From Clostridium bovifaecis (lineage in GTDB: Bacteria; Bacillota; Clostridia; Clostridiales; Clostridiaceae), in assembly GCA_009738435.1 (NCBI GenBank), contig CP046522.1, positions 651,249 to 715,248 of the forward strand: a stretch of DNA of 64,000 bases, in the 5' to 3' direction. The notes below the pieces were generated by a model. It did no database searches, was not told where the DNA came from, and saw nothing but the letters and a program-made list of their open reading frames with translations. Within the stretch, counting starts at the first letter, position 1. Each line of letters opens with the position of its first letter. Below are positions 54,150 to 64,000 of the stretch, in pieces. Made by a program: the position numbers and the translations under genes.

Positions 54150-54243
54150 TAAATATAGCAGTAAAAATATTTAAAGAATAGGTTTTAAATAAAGCACATG
54201 AAAAATAAAGTTATATAAAAGTATTTTTAAGGGGGAATAGAAT

Positions 54244-55242
54244 ATGAAAAAGTTAATTAACAATCCAGAGAATGTAGTTCAAGAAATGCTAAGTGGAATG
54301 GTATTGGCACATCCAGAATATATAAGGAAGCTAGATGGCTTCAATGTTCTAGTAAGGAAGAGTTCGCCAATAAAAGGAAAGGTTGCTATAGTTAGTGGTG
54401 GAGGAAGTGGTCATGAGCCAGCACATGGAGGGTATGTAGGAAAGGGAATGCTTGATGGTGCAATAGCAGGAGATGTATTCACATCACCAACACCTGACCC
54501 AGTATACGAAGCGATTAAAGCTGTAGATGGAGGGGCTGGAGTACTTTTAGTCGTTAAAAACTATACTGGAGATATTATGAATTTTGAAATGGCAAAAGAT
54601 ATGGCTGAAATGGACAGCATAAATGTAGATTATGTAGTAGTTAATGATGATGTAGCTGTAGAAAATAGTACTTACACTGCAGGAAGACGTGGAATTGCAG
54701 GAACAATCTTTGTTCATAAAATAGCTGGAGCGAAGGCTGAAAAAGGGGCTAAATTAGAAGAAGTTAAGGCAACAGCTGAAAAGGTTATCAATAATGTAAG
54801 AAGCATGGGCATGGCATTAACACCTTGTATAGTCCCAGCAGCAGGAAAGGCTAATTTCACATTAGAAGAAAATGAAATGGAAATTGGAATGGGTATTCAT
54901 GGAGAGCCAGGAACTCATAGAGAGGATATAAAAACAGCTGATGAGATTACACAGCACTTAGTAAGCAAAATTTTAGAAGATATGCCTTTAAATGAGGGAG
55001 AAGAAGTTGCAGTTATGGTTAATGGATTAGCATCTACGCCTCTTATGGAACTTTATATAGTTAATAGAAAAGTAAATGAAATGCTTCAAGAAAAAGGAGT
55101 AAAGGTTTATAAAACTTTAGTTGGAGAATTTATGACTTCACTTGAGATGGCAGGATGTTCAGTGAGCATATTAAAATTAGATGAAGAATTAAAAGAACTT
55201 TTAGATGCAACAGCAGACACACCAGCTTTTAAGGTATTATAA
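54244..55242 (+). CDS. dhaK: Dihydroxyacetone kinase subunit DhaK
   Basis: 332 residues, ATG at 54244 behind AAGGGGGAAT. Substrate-binding subunit: VSGGGSGHEPAHGGYVGKGM (about 56-75), the covalent substrate ligand His219 in MGIHGEPGTH, VVVNDDVAVENS and AVMVNGLASTPLMELY. In the PTS-type pathway DhaK presents dihydroxyacetone as a hemiaminal on this His, and DhaL transfers phosphate from its bound ADP. First gene of a three-gene operon under a sigma-54 promoter. Confidence 0.96.
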   Translation: MKKLINNPENVVQEMLSGMVLAHPEYIRKLDGFNVLVRKSSPIKGKVAIVSGGGSGHEPAHGGYVGKGMLDGAIAGDVFTSPTPDPVYEAIKAVDGGAGVLLVVKNYTGDIMNFEMAKDMAEMDSINVDYVVVNDDVAVENSTYTAGRRGIAGTIFVHKIAGAKAEKGAKLEEVKATAEKVINNVRSMGMALTPCIVPAAGKANFTLEENEMEIGMGIHGEPGTHREDIKTADEITQHLVSKILEDMPLNEGEEVAVMVNGLASTPLMELYIVNRKVNEMLQEKGVKVYKTLVGEFMTSLEMAGCSVSILKLDEELKELLDATADTPAFKVL

Positions 55243-55262
55243 GGAAAATAGGGGAGATTAAG

Positions 55263-55895
55263 ATGAGCGTAAACGGATCAAGAGTTATAGAAATAATAAA
55301 TAAAGTCGGGGAAGTTATAGAGGAGAATAAATTATTTTTAACAGAACTTGATGCTGCCATTGGGGATGGAGATCATGGACTTAACATGAGTAAAGGTTTC
55401 AATGCAGTAAAAGAAAGACTAAAAGGGGATAATGGAAATGATATTGGAGATATTCTCAAGAAAACTGGCATGGCTCTAGTATCCAATGTAGGAGGAGCAT
55501 CAGGACCTTTATATGGCACGGCTTTTATGAAGGCTGCTGCAGAGGTAAATGGGAAGAGCGAAGTTGATATAAGAGATTTTGAAAAAATGTTACAAGCTTC
55601 TTTAGACGGCATAAAGATGAGAGGCAAAGCGGAATTAAATGATAAAACTATGATAGATGCTATAGAACCAGCATTAAATAGCTTAAAAGATTCCATAGAA
55701 AAAGGATTATCACCAAAAGAAGCCCTAAAGGAAGCAATAGATGCAGCTTACAGAGGAGTTGAATATACAAAAGAAATAATAGCAAGAAAAGGTAGAGCAA
55801 GCTATTTAGGAGAAAGAAGTATAGGACATCAAGATGCAGGAGCAACTTCTAGTGCTCTGATCTTAGAAACTATATATAAAGAAATTAATGGGTAA
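55263..55895 (+). CDS. dhaL: Dihydroxyacetone kinase subunit DhaL
   Basis: 210 residues, ATG at 55263 with AGGGGAGAT upstream, 20 bases after dhaK. The nucleotide subunit carries the three-Asp Mg site (LDAAIGDGDHGLNMSKGF, residues about 28-45), VSNVGGASGPLYGTAFM and the end GRASYLGERSIGHQDAGATS. DhaL keeps ADP permanently bound and is rephosphorylated by DhaM rather than exchanging it. The gap to dhaM is 104 bases, longer than expected, without a hairpin strong enough to be called a terminator. Confidence 0.95.
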   Translation: MSVNGSRVIEIINKVGEVIEENKLFLTELDAAIGDGDHGLNMSKGFNAVKERLKGDNGNDIGDILKKTGMALVSNVGGASGPLYGTAFMKAAAEVNGKSEVDIRDFEKMLQASLDGIKMRGKAELNDKTMIDAIEPALNSLKDSIEKGLSPKEALKEAIDAAYRGVEYTKEIIARKGRASYLGERSIGHQDAGATSSALILETIYKEING

Positions 55896-55999
55896 GTAAA
55901 AAGCAAAGTAAAGTTTTCAATTAAGAAGGCCTTGGGTTTACTATTAGGGTTTATCTGAGGTTTTCATTAATATAGGATAAAAGTAAAGGAGAGAAATTC

Positions 56000-56389
56000 A
56001 TGGTAGGACTGGTGATAGTATCTCATAGCCAGAAGGTAGCAGAAGGAGTAAAGGAACTAGCAAGTCAAATGGCTGTAGATGTTCCTATTGCTGCAGCTGG
56101 AGGAACTAGTGATGGAAGGCTAGGGACAGATGTTGAAAAAATCGTAAACGCCATAAATGAAGTCTATTCAGAAGATGGAGTGTTAATTATTTTTGATTTA
56201 GGAAGCGCATATATGAACGCAGAAATGGCATTGGAATATCTTGAGGAAGATATGAAATGTAAAGTAGATATAGTAGATACTGCTATTGTTGAAGGTGCTA
56301 TAACAGCATCAGTTGAAAGCAGTATAAATAAAACTATTTCAGAAATAAAAGAAGCACTAAAGTGCTTGGCCTTAGGGAAAATGCCATAA
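56000..56389 (+). CDS. dhaM: PTS-dependent dihydroxyacetone kinase phosphotransferase DhaM
   Basis: 129 residues, ATG at 56000 with AAAGGAGAG upstream. It consists of the single EIIA-mannose-like domain: VGLVIVSHSQKVAEGVKEL with the phospho-His at residue 9, AAAGGTSDGRLGTDVEKI, and VLIIFDLGSAYMNAEMALEY. It takes phosphate from HPr and passes it to DhaL-ADP. Unlike E. coli DhaM it has no HPr or EI fusion; the HPr-like fusion is instead on the upstream activator. The operon ends with a strong hairpin. Confidence 0.95.
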   Translation: MVGLVIVSHSQKVAEGVKELASQMAVDVPIAAAGGTSDGRLGTDVEKIVNAINEVYSEDGVLIIFDLGSAYMNAEMALEYLEEDMKCKVDIVDTAIVEGAITASVESSINKTISEIKEALKCLALGKMP

Positions 56390-56465
56390 GAACAAGCTGT
56401 AAAAGATAGTTGGAAAGCTAGAAAATTAGTAAGAGTAGTTATGTATTATAAAGTTTAATAAAAAA

Positions 56466-56509
56466 GAAGGCAATCATCTGACTTTCATTAGATGATTGCC
56501 TTCCTTTTT
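56466..56509 (+). terminator. Terminator of dhaKLM
   Basis: GAAGGCAATCATCT GACTTTCATT AGATGATTGCCTTC then CTTTTT. Confidence 0.9.
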
Positions 56510-56520
56510 AGCTTACATGA

Positions 56521-56760
56521 TTAAATCAAATTATACAAGGTTATTAAAGTTATAGAAACTACACTAAGGATCTCTAAAGATAATTTGAAGAGTTTGGATT
56601 TAATATTTCCTTGTCCTTTATGAGTTTCCATTAGATAAGCATAATAAGACAGATTTATGCCTTCAGATTTACAATAGTGACTAATTTGACTTTCAATTTG
56701 TTTCTTTGAGTAAACTTGGTCAGACATTAAATAATGATAATTTGCACCGGGCTTTAGCAT
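56521..56760 (-). CDS. Small tail-anchored-type membrane protein, unknown function
   Basis: 79 residues, ATG at 56760 with TAGGAGGC upstream. The start MLKPGANYHYLMSDQVYSKK is followed by a helix region (QIESQISHYCKSEGI) and a C-terminal membrane helix (ILSVVSITLITLYNLI). An overlapping 33-codon frame upstream (56821 to 56720; AAAGGAG site) reads NLTILRKAEENKILGGTIYA. Adding one base near 56760 would fuse the two as GGTIYMLKPGANYHY, so the true protein may be about 20 residues longer. Not recognised. Confidence 0.5.
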   Translation of the reverse strand: MLKPGANYHYLMSDQVYSKKQIESQISHYCKSEGINLSYYAYLMETHKGQGNIKSKLFKLSLEILSVVSITLITLYNLI

Positions 56761-56897
56761 ATATAGTGCCTCCTAATATTTTATTTTCCTCTGCTTTTCT
56801 CAAGATTGTTAAATTCATCATATTCATCTACTCCTTTCATAATGTTTATTTTAAGTATGCTTTATATATAGCGGCTAAAACATACCTATAATATAAA

Positions 56898-56922
56898 AAG
56901 CCGTGGATATCCACGGCCTTAT
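56898..56922 (-). terminator. Minus-strand hairpin upstream of the small membrane protein gene
   Basis: A perfect 18-base palindrome, GCCGTGGATATCCACGGC (56900-56917), with TTTTTATATT following on the minus strand. Confidence 0.65.
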
Positions 56923-56949
56923 AACAGAATAAAAAATTAAATAAGTTGT

Positions 56950-56986
56950 TAAAAAAACAAAAGCCATGGGCTTGATAACCCATGAC
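56950..56986 (-). terminator. Terminator of the 28-residue peptide gene (minus strand)
   Basis: CATGGG (56965-56970) pairs with CCCATG (56979-56984), extended by flanking pairs; on the minus strand it is followed by TTTTGTTTTTTT. Confidence 0.8.
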
Positions 56987-57031
56987 ATAAAATAATCGTA
57001 AATACTAGAATAATTTAAAACACTTATTAAA

Positions 57032-57118
57032 CTAAATACAGAGCGTACTTATGGCAGAGTTATCAAAATAAATGTATATAATTTTTAGAAGTTTTATTTT
57101 CGTAAACTTAGTTAACAT
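57032..57118 (-). CDS. 28-residue peptide gene, unknown function
   Basis: ATG at 57118 with AAAGGAGGT at 57125-57133, six bases upstream. The peptide is MLTKFTKIKLLKIIYIYFDN followed by SAISTLCI: a Lys-rich amphipathic N-terminus, an Ile/Tyr hydrophobic middle and a Cys next to the end. A strong promoter and a strong terminator bracket it, so it is a complete transcription unit. It recalls small toxin or signalling peptides in size and composition, but it is shorter than AgrD precursors and lacks their C-terminal acidic part. No family recognised. Confidence 0.5.
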   Translation of the reverse strand: MLTKFTKIKLLKIIYIYFDNSAISTLCI

Positions 57119-57155
57119 AACTCTACCTCCTTTTATTACTTTTATTTCCTATAAT

Positions 57156-57184
57156 AGTATAAAATAGTTAACAATAAAAGTCAA
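57156..57184 (-). promoter_or_regulatory. Sigma-A promoter of the 28-residue peptide gene
   Basis: On the minus strand, TTGACT (57184-57179), exactly 17 bases, TATACT (57161-57156), then AAAGGAGG and the ATG. Confidence 0.65.
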
Positions 57185-57522
57185 TACCTACGTGAAAAAG
57201 TGTTCACAAGATAAATTGAGATTGAATCTACTTCTATTAAAACAGTTACTTTTATAAAGAGAAAGGCTTGCATATAGTGAATAACAAAGTTCTTGATTCT
57301 AATTACTTTGTTATGTTTTGTTGGCTTTGTATAGTTACGGCGATTTGAAGTGAAATATATAAGTACTCTTACCCTTGTGTATCCAAGTGCTTAATAAGTA
57401 TATATATGAAGATATAGCAAGAATGGAGGAGCTATATTATTATAGTAGGCTTTTTAATGATTTATTAGTTTTATATATATGATAATATAGTCCATGTCGT
57501 CACGAGAGACTAGCAAGAACAG

Positions 57523-57603
57523 TAGCTAGTCACTAATCACCAATCGCTAATAATTAAATTTTAATTTGTCTTTTAGAGACTAGAGATTAGCGATTAGAGG
57601 TTA
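57523..57603. repeat. Interspersed palindromic repeat, copy 2 (upstream of rRNA promoter)
   Basis: CTAGTCACTAATCACCAATC on the left and GAGACTAGAGATTAGCGATT on the right form imperfect inverted arms. It ends 13 bases before the rRNA -35 box. The remaining upstream DNA (57190-57520) has no gene, only weak AT-rich hairpins. Confidence 0.6.
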
Positions 57604-57615
57604 TGAAAAAAAGTG

Positions 57616-57644
57616 TTGACAAGTAAGAATGAAGTTGTTATACT
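57616..57644 (+). promoter_or_regulatory. Promoter of the rRNA operon
   Basis: TTGACA (57616-57621), exactly 17 bases, TATACT (57639-57644), about 160 bases before 16S. Only one clear promoter was seen. Confidence 0.8.
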
Positions 57645-57674
57645 AAATAAGCTGTCAAATGACGGCGAAAACAA

Positions 57675-57702
57675 TTGGTCTTTGAAAATTAAACAGAATT
57701 AA
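57675..57702 (+). promoter_or_regulatory. rRNA leader boxA-like and 16S processing arm
   Basis: TTGGTCTTTGAAAA (57675-57688) resembles boxA antitermination sites and is echoed in the spacer as TTGTTCTTTGAAAA (59391-59404). AAAATTAAACAGAATTAA (57685-57702) is complementary to TTAATTCTGTTTAATTTT (about 59357-59374), the stem cut by RNase III to release 16S. Confidence 0.65.
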
Positions 57703-57804
57703 GGTAAAATGCCAGTCAATAAACTTATTGAGCTAAGGAAACTCGCTCAGCAGAGCTGAGGAGTAAAAGCTTACACGAAATCATAGATTTCTAGTAATCT
57801 TTTA

Positions 57805-59313
<1,509 letters not shown>

Positions 59314-59673
59314 AGGGAGAAATGGAAGCTATGCTTTCATAGACTGACTAATAACTTAATTCTGTTTAATTTTGAGAGACCAACTCTCATTTGTTCTTTG
59401 AAAATTGCACAGTGTATATAAATTTAAGTTTTGCGAGAGCAAAACAACATTTAGTAACGAAGAGTGAATGTATTTTCGATGAAGTAAACATTGAAATGAG
59501 TTCTAGAAGCTCTTAATGAGCGGAGTTTTAAATGTCGTAATTTTGTCACATGACGTGACAAAGCTCTGAGTGCGTCAGGACGACGCATACGAAGAGGTAG
59601 ACATTTAAAATGTAGCGAATTTAGAGATTCTTAATGAAATTTCACGTTTATGAATGAAAATATATGAGCGAAG
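59314..59673 (+). other. 16S-23S spacer without tRNA
   Basis: About 360 bases. Holds the 3' 16S processing arm, a boxA-like site, and AAAATTGCACAGTGTA (59401-59416), exactly complementary to TACACTGTGCAATTTT (62649-62664) for 23S excision. No tRNA gene; tRNA-Ala and tRNA-Ile are in a separate cluster at 51.3 kb. Confidence 0.8.
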
Positions 59674-62573
<2,900 letters not shown>

Positions 62574-62683
62574 AATATATATGAAACTCATTCAGCAAAG
62601 CTGATGAGTACTGATTTGTATCAGAATCGAAGATTCTGACAAATCATGTACACTGTGCAATTTTGAGAGAATAACTCTCAAAG

Positions 62684-62753
62684 AGAATCGCTAATAGCTA
62701 GTCACTAATCTCTAAAATGATAGGGATTAGCGAATAGATACTAGGGATTAAAA
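62684..62753. repeat. Interspersed palindromic repeat, copy 3 (23S-5S spacer)
   Basis: ATCGCTAATAGCTAGTCACT on the left and GGGATTAGCGAATAGATACT on the right, the same words as copies 1 and 2. It lies inside the rRNA transcript between 23S and 5S. Confidence 0.6.
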
Positions 62754-62827
62754 GTAAGGCTAAGTTTAAACATAGGTATAAGGAATAATATCTAGATGCC
62801 TAATTTATAACTCAGGCCCCAAAAAAT

Positions 62828-62942
62828 CTGGTGGTTATGGCTTGAAGGTAACACCCGTTCCCATACCGAACACGAAGGTTAAGCTTCAAAGCGCCGATGG
62901 TACTGCACTGGAGACGGTGTGGAAGAGTAGGTCGCCGCCGGG
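62828..62942 (+). rRNA. 5S ribosomal RNA
   Basis: CTGGTGGT at the 5' end pairs with GCCGCCGGG at the 3' end; the conserved CCGTTCCCATACCGAACACG and GGTCGCCGCC segments are present. About 115 bases. Confidence 0.92.
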
Positions 62943-62949
62943 TAATAGA

Positions 62950-62987
62950 AAAAGACACTAAGCAAATGCTTAGTGTCTTTTATTTTT
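62950..62987 (+). terminator. rRNA operon terminator
   Basis: AAAAGACACTAAGC AAAT GCTTAGTGTCTTTT then ATTTTT. The next base begins the group II intron remnant. Confidence 0.92.
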
Positions 62988-63709
62988 GTGCGCCCAGCAA
63001 GGAAGCCGGAGGCAAAATCTCGGTCTGAGGTACATAAACTATATATAAGGCTTACTAGGGACGGACGAGTTTGCAAAACAAAACAAAGTCCAACACTACC
63101 CGAATCCCTAGGAGTAAATATAGCAGGTTAATAAGAAGGTATTTGCAATCAGGAATAATGATAGGTGGAATAGTAACTAAGAGTGAAAATGGAACTCCGC
63201 AAGGAGGACCACTAAGCCCACTACTTTCTAATATTATACTAGATGAACTAGATAAAGAATTAGAAAGAAGAGGACACAAATTTTGTCGCTATGCTGACGA
63301 CTGTAATATATACGTTAAGAGTGAGAGAGCAGGTAAAAGAGTTATGGAATAGCTAAATACAAGGGAATAGTAGAGCAGATAGACATTTGGATAAGGCAAA
63401 GACTACGAATGTGTACATGGAAACAATGGAAGAAGGTCAAAACAAGATACAAAAACCTTAAGAAATTGGGACTGAATACTATCAAGCAATAAAATTCGCC
63501 AATACCCGTAAGGGATACTGGCGGACAGCTAATAGTGCTATTTTAAGCACAACACTTACAAATTAATTCTTCTCGGATTTAGGCTTAAAAAGCCTAACAC
63601 GTCAATATATTAAAATTCATTCTACTTAACGAACCGCCGTATACCGAACGGTACGTACGGTGGTGTGAGAGGACGCTGAATAAAATAATTATTCAGCTCC
63701 TACTCGATT
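62988..63709 (+). mobile_element. Degenerate group II intron directly after the rRNA terminator
   Basis: The 5' end GTGCGCCCAGCAAGGAAGCC is a typical group II intron start, at the first base after the terminator T tract. A domain V-like hairpin lies at about 63630-63672 (GAACCGCCGTATACC, GGTACGTACGGTGG arms, GTGAGAGG). A domain VI-like hairpin follows and the element ends near TACTCGAT (63709). At about 720 bases it is far shorter than a normal 1.9-2.5 kb intron; much of domain IV and its reverse transcriptase is gone. Immobile by itself. Confidence 0.75.
63113..63566 (+). pseudogene. Fragmented intron-encoded reverse transcriptase/maturase
   Basis: The palm motifs are readable: NGTPQGGPLSPLLSNIILDE and CRYADDCNIYVKS (YADD active site). 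They are followed by a stop at 63350-63352 and a jump to the C-terminal maturase segment IDIWIRQRLRMCTWKQWKKV. A second frame change then gives FANTRKGYWRTANSAILSTT, ending at 63566. The N-terminal RT blocks and most of domain X are deleted. This is true decay by deletion; it is not fixable with one added base. Confidence 0.75.
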
Positions 63710-63931
63710 GGAACTTTTGACTAATTGTTAATACAAATCCTACACGTCTAATGATTTGAATACAGGTAGGAATAAGAGGATATGCTTTATCGTAAAATTA
63801 GATTCCTAGTCCACATCATACATAAATTAAACATATTGTGGTTATTTTTATTGTCTAAGGCTTGAAATAAAATTATATTAAGTAGAAATAAAGTTACTAT
63901 TGTTGATTAATGGATAATTAGGAGGGGTATT
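63710..63931. other. Intergenic region before ddl
   Basis: AT-rich, no gene. It should hold the ddl promoter; none of near-consensus quality was seen. Ends in AGGAGGGG, the ddl ribosome binding site. Confidence 0.4.
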
Positions 63932-64000
63932 ATGCAAATTGGAGTTATAATGGGTGGAGTATCAAGCGAAAAAGAGATTTCACTTATGACAGGAAAAGAA
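63932..64000 (+). CDS. ddl: D-alanine-D-alanine ligase, N-terminal part (cut by window edge)
   Basis: ATG at 63932 with AGGAGGGG upstream; only 23 residues are visible, MQIGVIMGGVSSEKEISLMT then GKE. The segment GVIMGGxSSExExSLxTG is the N-terminal signature of Ddl, the ATP-grasp enzyme that makes D-Ala-D-Ala for peptidoglycan. The rest lies beyond the window. Confidence 0.85.
   Translation, partial: MQIGVIMGGVSSEKEISLMTGKE

Noticed and set aside
57032-57118. 28-residue peptide as an AgrD autoinducer precursor
   Set aside because: Too short, only one residue after the Cys, no acidic C-terminal recognition part and no agrB-like gene beside it.

Overview
The window is AT-rich chromosomal DNA from a spore-forming, low-GC Gram-positive bacterium. 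The 16S sequence, the tig-clpP-clpX-lonB-lon-engB cluster, DUF3793 and DUF3892 proteins, TTG/GTG starts with strong purine-rich ribosome binding sites, and PerR all point to Clostridium sensu stricto (cluster I). I do not name a species. Most of it is ordinary housekeeping and cell-surface chromosome, with a few eroded mobile or degenerate stretches.

Layout. 1-3.2 kb: 3' end of carB, an interspersed palindromic repeat, a membrane-anchored protein and a TIM-barrel isomerase-like protein. 3.3-11.7 kb: protein quality control (trigger factor, ClpP, ClpX, LonB, Lon) ending in the ribosome-assembly GTPase EngB. 11.8-14.7 kb: three small Gly/Cys/Asn-rich proteins, a bactofilin and a WYL regulator. 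14.8-17.8 kb: a secreted protein, PerR and a PIN-PhoH ATPase. 18-25.7 kb: an envelope block (LCP protein, phosphodiester glycosidase, anchored propeller-like protein) and a 1201-residue double 5'-nucleotidase with LysM repeats. 25.8-38.4 kb: M50 protease, UxaC-like hydrolase, a decayed ABC transporter, TrmB, two chemoreceptors, an SLH protein and small conserved proteins. 38.4-47.7 kb: two membrane-anchored Mrr-like proteins, a short L25-like protein, a double-BsuPI lipoprotein, a lytic transglycosylase, a crotonase and several small orphan proteins. 47.7-51.1 kb: an IS200/IS605 element, then a tandem Lrp-like protein coupled to an acyl-CoA ligase alpha subunit. 51.3-51.6 kb: tRNA-Ala, tRNA-Ile and tRNA-Gly. 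52-56.4 kb: an HPr-PAS-PAS-AAA+ sigma-54 activator, a sigma-54 promoter and dhaKLM. 56.5-57.2 kb: small minus-strand peptide genes. 57.6-63 kb: a complete rRNA operon (16S-23S-5S, no spacer tRNA). 63-63.7 kb: a shrunken group II intron directly after the rRNA terminator. The window ends in the start of ddl.

The most important caution concerns base accuracy. At least six otherwise intact reading frames (clpP, the WYL regulator, the phosphodiester glycosidase, a chemoreceptor, a small membrane protein and the IS200 transposase) are each broken once. In every case adding back a single base, mostly in an A or T homopolymer, restores the protein. All six shifts go the same way, which points to systematic homopolymer under-calling rather than six real pseudogenes. 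The ABC transporter remnant and the intron-encoded reverse transcriptase are different: they have internal deletions and look truly degraded.

The best leads for something undescribed are the membrane-anchored Mrr-like pair, the tandem-Lrp/CoA-ligase pair, two short minus-strand transcription units with near-consensus promoters and terminator-like hairpins, the repeat family that sits inside the rRNA operon, and the Gly/Tyr/Cys-rich small-protein cluster beside a bactofilin.
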